From Zonotrichia leucophrys gambelii (lineage: Eukaryota > Chordata > Aves > Passeriformes > Passerellidae): DNA of 64,000 nucleotides. Location: positions 21,454,038-21,518,037 of the forward strand of contig NC_088173.1 of the NCBI RefSeq assembly GCF_028769735.1, read 5' to 3'. A model generated the notes under the pieces. It searched no databases, had not been told where the DNA came from, and saw nothing but the letters and a program-made list of their open reading frames with translations. The translations under genes were made by a program, and so were the position numbers. This document shows positions 1-12,761 of this stretch, in pieces (the stretch's first letter is position 1; each line of letters opens with the position of its first letter).

Positions 1-299
1 AGCAGAGAAAGTTCTTGTGCTGGGTGCAGGTGCCCAGGGATTGGCATCAGGGGCTGCAGTGTGGCCTCTTAGGGAAAAGGACCGGAGATGTCACATGCTG
101 TATGCAGCCATTCCCAAAGGACCATTGGCAGGGTACACCCATGGCATCTCTGAAAGAACGTTCAAAAAAGGGCATAAAAAACAGGGAGAGAGAGAGAGAT
201 TAGAGAACAAAAAAGAGCAAGAAACAGCAGAGGTAAGTCTAAAACTGGAAGAGCAGAAGGTAGGGCTTTGTGAAGAAGATATCCAAAGCATCTACATTG

Positions 300-735
300 G
301 ATCAGGTTTATCTTGAAGGACATTTGGACAATTGCTTGACCAGTCTGGTGACTTTTTATGATCCAGTGGTGGCAATGGTTGACAAGGTAGGGCCAACAGA
401 TGTCACCTATCCAGACTTCTACAAAGCCCTCAATACGGTTCCATGCAATATCTGCGTGGATGGAGGGACGGATGGATGGATGGAGCCACAGGTTGGGGTC
501 AACATCTCTTTCATTGTGTCTAAGTGGAGGCCAGTGGCAAGAGGTGTCCCTCAGGGTCTGTCTTTGGCCTAGTGCTCTTCAGCATCTCTGTCAATGACAC
601 AGACAGTGGGATCGAGGTATCCCTCAGCAAGTTTACAGGGGACATGAAACTGAGTGGTGCATTTGACATAACTGAAATCTGGGATGCCTCCCAGGGGGAC
701 AAATCTGAGAGGTGGATCTGCAGGAACCTCATTGT
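300..735 (+). mobile_element. CR1 LINE fragment (reverse transcriptase part)
   Basis: Decayed copy of the CR1 non-LTR retrotransposon. In broken + strand frames I can read the order typical of its reverse transcriptase: a C-L-T-S-L-V-x-F-Y-D block, D-K-V-G-P-T-D-V then Y-x-D-F-x-K-A-L-N-T-V-P, then G-V-P-Q-G, then V-L-F-S-I-S-V-N-D and L-S-K-F. The position of the catalytic F-A-D-D box reads F-T-G-D, so the enzyme would be dead. About 60 codons between the palm block and G-V-P-Q-G are shortened. Both ends are truncated. Bases 1-299 may be an even older part of the same copy. Confidence 0.85.
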
Positions 736-3294
736 TCATAAGCAAAAATTAAGTTTTAGTTTAGTCCCTTAACAGTTTAGTTACGATTCAAATACAGAAA
801 GAGAAGGTCAGATTCAATAGCTTCTGAGTGAGGCACTAAAATTAATAGAGCTCAAATATATGTATATGTGGGATATTAATCTCTCTTTCCAGATAAAGTA
901 AAATAAGGAGGAAGAAAAAGTTAATGGTGCCTGGATTAAAAGAAGAAACAACAAAAGAATGGGGAGAAAGACATTGAGTTAGATTTGTCCTCAGACCTTG
1001 TTTTCTTCAAAATTTATTATACTTTTCACTGTTTTCATAGATTTGATCTCTCTCTTTATTTCTAGATTCTTTACTGCTTGTATAATATCAGATGTCCCCA
1101 GAAGCAGTGTACTTTAAGTTTTACTGTAGCTGTATTATAAATTATAATGATATTTGCCTAACTCTGGGAATTCTTAATTTACTCAGTTATACAAGAACCA
1201 CATCGGAGCATCTCAAGACTAATAATGTTGTGTAAAGAGCAGTACATTTTCTGAAAATGACAAGGCAAACACTGACCTGGGAAGATAGATAGCTAGGGTT
1301 TTGGGGTTTTTTTCAGTAAAATGGATCAAAGATCAACATAACTGGAAGTCACCACATATATAGGGAACCAGGCTAAGCAGTAGTGACAATGTGATTTTGC
1401 AAGTGTTCATACTTAGAAATTAAGGTTTTGCACTATCCAGACCTCAATATGAATTAAGCTATTTGCTTTGAGGAGGGACAAACTCAGAACAATATAATGT
1501 CCTAGTATTTTGTCAAATGGAAAAATGCAACAAGGAGGAAAGGAATCCGGGTCTAAACTGAAATTGATAGCCCAATTTTTATATATATTTAAAATATTCC
1601 ACTCCTCTACTGAAAGTGTACAAGATATATCTCTAAAGCTGTCAACTGTGGAGTGGCTAAAAATGAGTCTTGATAATGTCTAATGTCTTGTATATTCTAA
1701 GACATTTTAAAGAAATATCAAGAAATACCATTTGACTTTGAAAGGATGACAATAGAAATATGTATTTAAATAGTATATTTGAAAATGTTCTATCAAGTGT
1801 ATGTTAATGACATTACTGATAATATCCAGTTGAATAATATCCAGTTGATAATTTTAAAAGTCCTTAGTTCTCCTCATCTCTTCTTGTGGTACTTATAACT
1901 ACTTTTTGTAGAAGTACTGCATCTTGCTACTAATCCTTCTCTTACTGAAACTGATGGGAGGCAGGGATAATTAGCACCCATCTGAGTGAAATTATGAAAA
2001 ATTATATGCCTCTGCAAATTTTACTTAAATTGTAATATAATTGTGCTGTGACTCACTACAGAACTGATATCACAGGGCATTTTGATGATATTTCAGTACA
2101 CATATAGAAAGGAATTTTTTTGCTCGCTGTTATCTTGCATCTTAAATTTAATATTTGCCTTTCCACTTTCTTCTTGTTTTTATCTAACCTACTATTCATT
2201 AGAGATAATAATTCCCACGTATGAAAAATAGCAGATGTATTTCCCAAATGCAATGCATGTTATTTTTTAGTCTTAATGCATTCACGTGTTTAAAGTTTTT
2301 GTAACTTAATTTACTTTATTGTTTTTCTGATACTTTATTCCAGCTTTGCCTTCAGGTTCTTTCCTATACATGAGCAATCTTACTTTTCTTATAAGATCTT
2401 GGCCCTTTTTTTTGAATTTATTGAAGATCTACTGGGATGGTTTGTCCACATGCAAAGTTAAACAGTAATTTTTCAAAATAGTGTAGTTCAACTTTTTCCT
2501 TTTGGTAAAAGCCCATAATATCTCTCTTTAGGCTGCCTTCATGGAAAGAATCTAATATTTCAATTTTGGGGTTTTTGAAGTTAGGTATAGATTACCTTTT
2601 CCTCAAAACTTCTGATTTTTTTATCTTGTTAAAATTAATTTATGCATAAAAGTTGACCCTTTTTTGGTGGCAGTCGGCATTTTCTTCTTGACATCTTTGC
2701 CCTTCACCCACCAAGAAAATCCAAAAGACTGTAATGAAGAATACCAATAAAAACCAACATTCTTTAAAGAACACAATGTCTTCCATTCTGTAGAGTTCTA
2801 ATCAGAAACTGATGACAGAAAGTTTTCCAGATTCTCCAAAACATAAAGCACCTTTCCTAGAAAGGACTCGAGACATTTGAGCTCTTCTTTTCCTTCCAGC
2901 TTTTCATTCTGTGTTCCCCCTTTTATTATTCTTAAGAAAAATCTCAGGAGAACCTCATGAATGATTCCTTTCCACATTGTTTTCTCCCATGGGATAATAT
3001 GGACCTACATACAAGCTTCTCTTTATACACTGTTGAATTGTTCTTAATACAGCACAGTTATGACTCTAATACAGCGTTAGAAATATGAATGTCTGAGAAA
3101 AATATGTGTGTGTGTGTATGCATGTGTGTTTGTACTTCTGACAGAATCCCAGGTGAACCATAATGTCAGGAAAATATCCTTCAATCTTTTCCTTAAATCA
3201 CATAAAACAACACTTAAAAGTTAATTTGGTTTTTTTTTTAAGTTAGGAAATAAATTAGAGGACTTAAATTTAAAGAGAGGAAAAATTAATAGTC

Positions 3295-3322
3295 TAAACT
3301 GAATAGTGTCCTATTCAGTTTA
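3295..3322. repeat. 12-bp stem, 4-base loop hairpin
   Basis: taaactgaatag and ctattcagttta flank tgtc. The stem is perfect. A second, weaker inverted repeat (aacctg ... caggtt, 3322-3344) follows at once. Confidence 0.88.
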
Positions 3323-3329
3323 ACCTGTT

Positions 3330-3960
3330 CTGGCTAGGCAGGTTAAATTTTTGCAGTAGCCAGGAGGGCACATGTCTAGGACCCAGGCAGTATTCTACCA
3401 CATGACATCACTTTTTGGGAATGGGGCCAGGGCTCCCTTCCACGTGGAGTAGCATGGCAGAGGGAGCAGTCAGGTGTTTGGGGGATTCTGTGGAGGCAGG
3501 TGAGCAATCACGTAATGAATCGTTCACTTCTTTTCCTCTTGTATGATCTGCCATTAGTATTGTTGCTGTTACTGTTTGTTGTCTTGTTTCATGGCTATTT
3601 CCAGTCAATTGTTCTCAGTCCATCATCTTTCCCTCTTGTTCCTCCAGTTGTCCTCTCCAGCCTGCCACATGGGGATGGGGTGTGATTGAACTCCGCATGG
3701 TTTGGCAAGTTTCAGTAGGAACATTACATTAGGGAATACCATTCCTAAAGCTTGAAAAAAGATGTTCAAAGTTCGCATACATTTCTTTAATATCAAATAT
3801 CCTAAAAGAGGGAATTCCTGCTTGCATTGCACTGACTTTCTGATTTATTGCAGCAAGATCTGCATGCTCTTGTTTTATTCCTGAGGAGGTTTTCCTCCTC
3901 CCTGCAGTGTTGCCATGGGCCATCTCACTGCTTGTGTGAGGGAAAGTGTAGTGTCCTATG
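3330..3960. other. Unidentified GC-richer segment
   Basis: Base composition is less AT-rich than the surroundings and short frames occur on both strands (3408-3608, 3623-3832 and 3729-3923 on -, 3500-3685 on +). None shows a family motif I can name. It could be an old LTR or other retroviral piece, since it lies 600 bp from the proviral remnant, but I see no supporting motif. Confidence 0.4.
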
Positions 3961-4213
3961 ACATGAAGAGAGCCCTAGAACCTACTTCCCTGCAGAGGTG
4001 ATGCTCCTAACCTCATCCTTTTTGGAAGACAGTAACTCATATTCCAACAATGAACAAACACAATGCCATTGGCAAAAAGCTGGCAGTCTTGTTCAGTACA
4101 AAATCTGGATCCTGATCAGTTTATTTTGACCTTTAATCACTAAATGGCAATGCAGCAACTTCAGTGTGTGTGATCTTCTGTGTGGTATTGTGTGTTACAA
4201 CCACAATATATAT

Positions 4214-4239
4214 ATGAAGTTATATATGTATAACTTCAT
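4214..4239. repeat. 11-bp stem hairpin
   Basis: atgaagttata and tataacttcat flank tatg, a perfect inverted repeat in an AT-rich stretch 290 bp from the LTR end. Confidence 0.85.
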
Positions 4240-4531
4240 TGTATTTGAGGTTCATTTTAAAGGCCTAATTGCAGGTGGTTCCTTGTACATTATGTTTTTG
4301 CCACCTCTTAAACACACTACAACTTTCAGATATTTTCTACTCATTTTTCTGATGAGGTGGTTGGATTTGATAAACAGTGACTCATCAAAGTCAGCATGTT
4401 TCTATTTTTATCTATATTGAATTGCCCTTTATCTGTTACACAGTTTTTCTTTTAAGTAGGATGCATTATTACACTTTCTTTTGTATTCATGAGTTGAATA
4501 CCAGTTTTGTTTTGTTCTTTTCTACTCCACT

Positions 4532-5089
4532 TGTTAGGATTCGATTGAGAGATGCCTCTGCCTGACTTAGATACAAATGAGACCATATGCCAAAATCAGT
4601 AATATGGATTTTATTTAACAGGTAATGTGAGGTAAAGAGATATAAAGAAATAGGAAAGAGGCGGGGGGGGGGGGGGGAGAAGTGAAGGAGAAAGAGATCA
4701 AGAAGAAAACAATCACACACTGTGGATCTAGAGGCATCCCATTGGTCCTCCTTCACCCTGGTCTTCTTGGTAGTGGGGTCCCAGAGTCTTCTGGAAGCAC
4801 CACTCCACTTTTATGCAGGCCAATTTGTGGGTTTCCATGGATGTTCACAGATGTTCCCATAACGGAGGGTGGCATGTGTATAAGCAGCTGTTTCTCCTCC
4901 CACAGTTTGCCATAGTGGGAATTTTTGTCCAGATGCATTAGCGACGGTGTGTTAACCAAACTTGAGCTCCTCTAGGCCTGGAATAGACACCCTCCTGTTG
5001 CAAATTCCTGTCCTCTGGTCTTATCTCAAGCTCACTCTGCTGTAGTCTTGACAATATTTGAGGCAGTTGTGGTCTTTAAGTCTCTTACA
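4532..5089 (-). mobile_element. 3' LTR of the endogenous retrovirus (antisense)
   Basis: The element is 558 bp with TGTAAG at its - strand start (5089) and CTAACA at its end (4532), so it has TG...CA termini as a TGT/ACA inverted repeat. Immediately before it in the viral direction is a short purine-rich tract (ctacggggaga) suited to plus-strand priming. Inside, in viral order, are a TATA-like TGCATAAAAG (4817-4808), a C15 tract (4677-4663) and an AATAAA polyadenylation signal (4615-4610). It lies next to env, as a 3' LTR should. No matching 5' LTR was found in the window. Confidence 0.78.
4663..4677. repeat. Poly(G) run, 15 bases, inside the LTR
   Basis: 15 consecutive G on the + strand, in the 3' part of the antisense LTR, upstream of its polyadenylation signal in the viral direction. 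The length is likely to be variable or uncertain in assembly. Confidence 0.95.
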
Positions 5090-5105
5090 TCTCCCCGTAG
5101 CTCAA
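5090..5105 (-). other. Polypurine tract before the LTR
   Basis: On the - strand, GAGCTACGGGGAGA directly precedes the TG of the LTR. A short purine-rich tract at this point is the plus-strand primer site of retroviruses. It is interrupted by CTAC, so it is a degenerate example. Confidence 0.55.
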
Positions 5106-5109
5106 ACAG

Positions 5110-5980
5110 TGTCTTCCTGGGACCTTTTTTTTTCATTTCAGAGTCTCCCATGGGGGTGTTGTGTTTATAGAAAGGTCAGAGAAAATATAGAAACAGCAGG
5201 AGAATGACACAAGCAATTATACAGTGCACGATAGCTATCCCAGCGATTACAAAAGTAACTCCAGTTGCAATCATTGAAGTTTTCATTGTAGGCATTGCCC
5301 CCACCCCATGAGTAACAAGGATTAGAGTATGGACATCAGCCAGTAAGCTACCTTTGGGTCTGGAGTGATTGGAAAAGCTCTTATGTTTGACCAGTGATTT
5401 CCTTAATTTTGACATGGGCTTCTTCAACTGATGATGTTGCATTGAGAATGGTAATGCAACACTTGGTTTCAGTAAGATTTAACATTCCACATATTCCTTG
5501 TTCCTTTAATAATAACATATCTAATGCCAACTGATTTTGTAAAGCCATTTTTGACACTAGTTGGTCTTGCAAGTTCAGCTCTAGGAGCAGATATTACTTG
5601 GGAGCATGTACCTGCCATGTAATATTTTCCAATGCCCATTGGTGCTGTGTGATAACAATAGAAGGTGTAAAAAATATTGGAAGTCCTAAAGCTGTATTTT
5701 TTCTCCATTGTATAATCATCACATCTATTACTGATCAATTCCCATATTTTTTCAGGAGAACTTGTTTTCTGCTGTGTCTTTCCTGTGTCTTTCCTGAATA
5801 ATGAAAGATGGAATTTGGGTAAATGGATGGGAGTTCTATCCTGCACCTTAGACCAGCGTGCTGAGTTAGGAACATCCCAAAGCTAATCCAGGTGGTGCAG
5901 GATAGCTGCACATCCAGGTGTCTATCAAGTACATTTGGGGCTCGAATTTAGGAGTAACTAGTACTCCTTTTTATTTCAGG
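5110..5980 (-). pseudogene. Endogenous retrovirus env remnant (SU end and TM subunit)
   Basis: On the - strand three overlapping frames (5846-5469, 5572-5381, 5442-5176) carry successive parts of a retroviral envelope gene. They hold the end of the surface subunit, a transmembrane-subunit heptad region with an L-Q-N-x-x-A-L-D core leading into a cysteine motif, and a hydrophobic membrane anchor (codons at about 5270-5176). At least two frameshifts separate them, so no envelope protein can be made. The cysteine motif reads C-x9-CC. gag, pol and most of SU are absent: similarity fades near 5980 and ordinary intron follows. The adjoining LTR makes this the 3' end of a provirus inserted antisense to FSTL5. 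A gammaretrovirus-like class is likely but was not tested. Confidence 0.8.
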
Positions 5981-8900
5981 CATCAGAACTTTTATCATAC
6001 TTTTTTTTTCACTCTTACCCATTTTCCCTGTATTTCAAAATTAGTGAAAAGCTTTTATATTTTGTGTTACAAGATGAATTCTAAAACTTCTTGAGCATCT
6101 CTTCTTCACTCCCATAATATCTTTCTACCTTAAGCTTTTCTTTGAATTCAAATTCATTGTTTTTTCTGTTCTTTTCTGTATATCTATATAAAGATGCAGG
6201 TTATGTCTGCATTCAATATTCGTGTTATTAGCAAATTCATTTTGTGCTATTAATTTCTGATTAGCTCATCAAAAAATTGCACTTCAATTTTTTTGTATGG
6301 TTATAGACATACTCTTTTAACTTTGTCTGCTATACACATCCGTCAACTGGGTGAAAAACAGCATCATTTCTGAATAATTTTATTAGTAGTTACATATTTA
6401 TTTCTCCAACTTTTCCAGTCATTTTGCAGTAGTTTTGCTATCCTAGTAGACTTAATGCTTTTCACAGCTTTCAGAAGAATTATGCGAAAGGGTTTTACAG
6501 TACACAGAAAGAATACTGAGCTTTTCAGGTTATTATTTTAGAAAAGAAGTCTTGAAAGAGCAACTCGACTATGCTACAGCTAGCAGTAAAGGTCATTCCT
6601 TCTTAAGAGCATGAGAAAGATGCTTTGTTAATAATAGACTCTTGTGGCTCATAGTCCTGACTTTCCAATCACTGCTATAGTACATTAAATAGGAGGGCCA
6701 TATCACCAGCAATAAAAATGCTTTGATATCCAGAAGTCTGTTTCATTGAACAGAGTGGCACAATTGCTTAAATACCAAAAAAAAAAAAAGGGAGAAACCC
6801 TGTCTGGCCCACTATCACAAGCAGCCCAGGAGGAAAAATTACAATAGGTAGGGCATAATTACCTATTGGGAACTTGGCTTAACTGTCATTTATATATATT
6901 CAAAAAAATTCTTTTTTTTTTAATACTGCAGAAGTGTACAAGGGTGTTTACTTAGTACTGATTCAGGAAGAAATTTTCTACCGACCTGAAATATAATTGG
7001 TCCTGCTCTTTGCAAAAGTCAACATGAAGCAAATTGTTTGTCTGGACCAAGTCTGATCAGTTTGTGAACTCTGACTGGATAACAACAGAGGAGGATTTAT
7101 CTGCCATGATTTTCAAATGATGATATTTAACATTTCTCTGAATCAAACTGGTCAGTGATCTATCTACTTATATACCTGACACCAGGTATCCATTCATATC
7201 TAAATTTAATTAGATCTACTTTAGCTTAGACTGATTTCTCTTTCACTTGTTAATTTTATCACCTTCATATGTGTTCTTCTTTCTTTTCTTTTTCATTTTT
7301 GTACTGTTCTCACATTGCTATATTTATAATCTAGAGATTCCTTTTCAAAAGGACTCATTCTGAATTTTTCTGTTTGGGTATGTGCAAGAGCCTTTGTATC
7401 CATGGCAGAGTGTTTTCATTGATCAGTTCAAAAGGAATGATAAATGAAACTAGAGGTTTTCCTAATTTAATATGATTTTGGAAACAGATCTATTAATGAT
7501 GTCCATCTGATTCTCCTTTCATGTACGCTTGGCTTAAAACTACAACCAGAAGTAGGGAAGTTGAAACAGTCCTTCTAAATAATATCTAATTTGGTTTGAT
7601 ATAAAAAACTGTCCTTGAGTAAGGAGAATTCAAGTGAGTTTACAGAGGGTCACTGAATCTGCATTCTTTATTATACTTTTATGGGTAAAGATAGGTAGAA
7701 GAGACTGGATTTTATGACAGTTACTCAAAAGCACCTGCTAAGGATATTTTGGTTTTGGCTGATTAACGTATTTCTTCTAGAACTTTCTAAGAGAAATATA
7801 GTAATGTTTTCAAATTATAAGCTTTTGCATATAGATACTTAATTGAAGTATTGAAAAGAAAAAATAATTTTTCTTTACGTAGAAAATAAATTTCAGGCTA
7901 CCTTGATAAAATCATATAGTCTTATGACTCTCATCTGAAGTATGTTATCTTTCCTGGTTTAAGAGCAGATTTGTGTGTCCATTTTTTAAGCATTTTATTT
8001 CAAATAGTTCTGTTATTTAAGTAGGAGAATGTTATGTCTTCCTTTCTAGAATATGTGCTCCTTCTAGGCAAAAATCTGTCTTTACAGACCTGTTTGTATT
8101 AATTTGAAATAAGATGGAATTGCCATACTCTGGTACAGTAAAATATCAATGACTTTTGTAGACAAGATACTTAAAAGTTTGTGCAGCAATTTGGCAAATG
8201 CCATGAATTCTGTGAAGTTCCTGCTATTGTAACCTATAGTTAATGAAAAATGACTGAAATCCTGTTTTGCCTTCACATTTTTAACATGATATGCATAGTT
8301 AAAACATCAGACGAGAAATTCATTCATGAAAAAGACTGAAGTTTAACCTGTGATTATTGAACAATTAACATGTCAAAAGGAAGGCAGGGAAGAAAAAACT
8401 ACCTTTTCTCCCAGCCCTCTGTATTAATAGAGACTTTATTTCTGACATGGATTCTATGATTAGTTGGCAACAGCTAATGATAGAGTTATAATTGGAGTAA
8501 AATATAATTGAAACCAGGGGTTAGCTAGAGAAAAAGAACTTCTGTACATTTCAGTCTTCCAAAGTAAGACTGTACTGTATATAAGGAAAATATATTATGG
8601 TATTTCAGTGATAGACTTTTATATGGTGACAGTAGCATAGAATCTTTTTAATGAGTAGTGCTGTCTCATTTTTTAAAATAAAAGCAAGGAACAAGGGTGA
8701 AAAAAGAAAAGATAGTGTATATAGATTCATATTTTGTACAGGACTTGCACTTCTAAAAAAGTTTTGGGCCCATTACAGAAAATGGAAAAGCAAAAATTAT
8801 TTACAGGAGAAAAATAATGGTCCAATAAGAATTAAAATTATTTTGGTACATCTTGTAGAAATTTCAAGTGTGTTAACAGAGAGTTAGCTATTGTTGCAGC

Positions 8901-11900
8901 AGAAGAAAGTGCTTATTGTGATTGACAGAGCAGTGGTAAAATTGGAGTAATGGATGTCTCACAGAAGAGGGAACCTGTTAATTTAAAGAGAGCACAGGAA
9001 TGTGGTCATGACTCAGTGTGATGCTGTCATTTGCATATTAATTTTTATATAAGCATTTCATTTAACTGGAGTTTCTGGTCTTATTTTTAAACTGTGCAAT
9101 TGAAAGTACTTGTGTTCAATTTTTTTTTAGAACTATTGTAATGCATGGGAATCTCGTGTACCTCTTAAGGTACTTTGCTTTTAAATAACACACAGTTTAC
9201 CTGCAACAGGATATAGTAAATGTTTTATGTATAACAAAATGAGCATTTAATAATAGCAAACTGTCTAAATATCAACAACCTTTATTTGTTAATACCATCC
9301 AGAAAATATTTATTATGACTATTCAAAATCCCTTTTAAAATGGGGAATTTCCAACCTCAGTTTATGACTTGAACACAGACCAGATGTAACAGAAAGAAGA
9401 AACAGAAATATCTTATTGATAATAATGTAGTAATTAGAAAGTAATGAGATTTTGCTAGTTCAGCAAATTATGCTATTGCCTTTGTGTATGAATAACTATT
9501 GTGATACCTGTAGGATTAACATAACATCTTTGCTTCATATCAGTAAAAGAAGGCCTACTTGGTACAGCTCTATAAAATATATTTGTGAGGGCCACTGTAT
9601 GCTGAAAAATTTTATTTCTTTACTGAAAACTTTTTGAACACTATTTTTTCTTGTTTTATACCAAGGTGTTCTTCCAATGTCTTACAGTTAACCTGATCAG
9701 AAACCACAACCAGATTATACAATGAGACCAAAAAGATCTCAATTAATTTCTGTATAGATGGAAAACAAACAAAAAACCTACCTCCAAAGCAAAACCCAAA
9801 GAATTTTCCCTGCATAAATAGTTTCTGTGCTTACAGGAAAGGTTGCTGCCAATGACCTTGAAGTGTCTTTTCTTTAATTGATATCAAGGAATCAATCTTG
9901 CTTGTTAAGATTTCTTGTGATAAGGAATTAGACCGATGGACATGGATTGTTGTATTAGTGGTTTAAGCAAAGGCAGTGGGTGTAAAGCTTAGATAACCAA
10001 GATTAGTATTAAATGTAAATTGTCTCAGCTTTCAGTATTTTAGTAGCATAAATTCATTATCTTTTTTCAGTACTCCAGTTTCATACTGAGTGCTTGGTTC
10101 AAATGAATGGAATTTTCTGTTTATTTAAAAGGATCTAAGAATAATATTTCAGAATTATTGGATGTGTCAATCTTGGCTAAATCCTTAAGTGAAGCTGCTG
10201 TGCTGGTATTCAAATTGCTAATATTTTGATTTTATAAGAAAAGAGAAAAAGATGGCAAGGAATGTATGACATTCACTTTGTTGTATGTAATCAGGTGTAT
10301 AGCTGAAAAAAAAGTTTAGTGTAGGAATTGCATCCAGAGTCTTTCTAAGCATCTTTGTGCCTATTTCTTGCATGACATACTGGATAACAAACTGACTCAA
10401 GTGGGATTGTGCTAATAATCCAAGTAACGTGTGACTGGCCCTGTTTTCTTTGTACTGTTGTCTTTAGATCATATATTAATGCTGCATTTAAAATGAGCGA
10501 TCACCTGTAGAAAAACTTTGTGATTTATAATGGGCCTTTTTCCTCCCTAGTATGCTAAGACAGGGCCAAGGTGAATCATTCTGATTTTTAAATCATTTTA
10601 AGGTACTAGGTTTCCTTTTTTTTCGCCTGCCACTTAGCCCAATACACCCTTTTCAGTTGCAACATATTAGGGGATTTTCAAAAAATCTCTATCTTTTTTG
10701 GTTTAGTTTTTTTTTTTTTTGTCTGCAAGATATTTAAAAGTTGTTTGAAAAGATATTTTTGTTGTCTATTTATTGGTTTATCACACGTACATAAAGGAGT
10801 TTCTGACAACCCAAAATTTATCCCACTGCGTTTTTGTGGATTGCATAAACCTTGAAGACCCTCTACCTACTTGTCTGTCTCCCTCCTGGATAATTCATAG
10901 ATACATGGGATGGACTAGATAATAATTGGATAAAAATTTGAATAACACAAAAATTTAAGGGTTATTTGTTTCCTTTTTTTTTTGTAGATTCTCTTGAGTT
11001 TTGTAAAGAAACATCTGGAGAACTTGATTTCTATGAAATGAAGTGGATTTTTGTTTCAAGATTAGTCTAATTCAGGAACCAAAGATATGAGTTATTTTCA
11101 ATATAAGAAAAGGGCTTTGGACTGATGCAACTAAAACTGAAATCCAGTGTTTTATGCAGTAGGAAGATCAAAAATTCCAATAAACTTTATAAAATTAAAA
11201 CAGAATATTTTGTAGTATTTGAAAACAGATTAAATCTTAGCACAGTATAATTATGTAGTGTGATATTTTTAGAATCAGAAAAATTTAGTGGATATTCAGT
11301 GAATTCTAAACTGAATCACCTCAGAGAGTAAATTGCATCAGTACTTCTGCTCCTCTGGCCCTTCCTAACACTTAGATACACTTTGGAATATGATCCAAGT
11401 AAACTGTATAGTGCAAAGCTAGTTTATCTTTGCAAAACTAGCTTGGAGTGTGATAATAAATATATCTACAATTAAAGCTGATTAAAAAAAAAGGCACAGT
11501 TTGTTGGAATGATAATAAACTGTGGTAATTGAGTAAGTATTATAAGTTCATTTCATTGGTTATGAGTTTAACTTGAAAAATATGTGAGGAATGAATGTCA
11601 AATAGATTTATCTGATTAAATCTGATTATATAACAATTCGGTTTGTTAAAAAGGAGTAAAAGTCAAATGGTATATGAGTCATTCTGAAGATCTCTGTGTA
11701 GCATGAAGCAATAAAAAAGACAGCTGTATCAGAGCATGCTGAATTTTCTATTTAAAATATACTGCGTCTACTCAGTTGGAGGTTTTGAATGTCTAAATAA
11801 ATTAACAGTCCTTATTGCCAATTCATCACAAGATAACGTAAAATTACGGAGTTTTTGGGGAAGTAAAAGGTTAGTGATGTTTTATGGCTAGCCTCAAGAG

Positions 11901-12721
11901 CTCTAGTACTTTGGCAAGCTCTCACTTATGTCTAGTGTCTGCCATAAACAAGAAAAAAATACCAAATTCTCTTTACACATCTACATATCAAATGAAGTCA
12001 TTATTCTCACTGGTAATCTAGCACTGAGGCTTTTTATGTCACTTTCCTGTTTCATCCCTCTTCAAGTTCTTAAGAGGTTGGAACATTATTAGATTTCCAA
12101 ATAGCAAAACCAATTTTTAATCAACTGACAGTTTTTGAAAAGCACAAAGCAGTTGCATGTTTCATGTAGAATAATGGATATTACCATTTATCAGCTGTTA
12201 CTATTTCCTCATGAAGTGAAATTGCAGTCCTTACTATATCTCAGAGAATAAAGGGAAAATCATACATATCTAATTGATTATTTAAACAGGTACAGTGTTA
12301 TTGTATTCACTTCCAGTCAGAGAAATAATATTCTTCTCAGATTTGCTGAATACAGCCAAATCCTTCTCAATTCAACTACTGGCCTGGACTTATGCATTAC
12401 AAAGTCTTATTTTAGGAAGCAAGAATAGAGGGTGGCCTCTGCATTGAGCATTTGTAGTATAATACAAGCTTAGGAAGATATGCATGAAGACTTTCTCAGC
12501 ATGGGAGATTTATTTAGATGTTCTGAATTACTCACCAAATGTTCACCACTTTACTCAGTGATCAGTAGAGTAAGGCTAGTAAAGCTATTTGCAATAATGG
12601 GATACAGCCTTTGTAAAATTCAGTCATTATTTGCTTTTTACTTTCTGTTCTCCCCAGTGTCAAGAAAAGAGGAACCAATGAAATGCTTGGAATATCTAAT
12701 TGTAGGTAGGAAGTTTGTTTT

Positions 12722-12761
12722 CAGAGAGAGGTGGGTGGCAGCAGAGAGAGGTGGGTGGCAG
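12722..12761. repeat. Tandem duplication of a 20-bp unit
   Basis: Two identical adjacent copies of cagagagaggtgggtggcag. This explains the repeated residues in the chance frame at 12480-12773. Confidence 0.95.

Noticed and set aside
5930..5960. tttggggctcg resembling a retroviral primer-binding site near the edge of the env remnant
   Set aside because: It is on the + strand while env and LTR are on the - strand, and the match beyond the first 11 bases is poor.
8651..8887. Frame with a W-K core considered as the missing first half of Ig1
   Set aside because: No cysteine in the right place, no matching flanking residues and wrong phase for joining to 17553.
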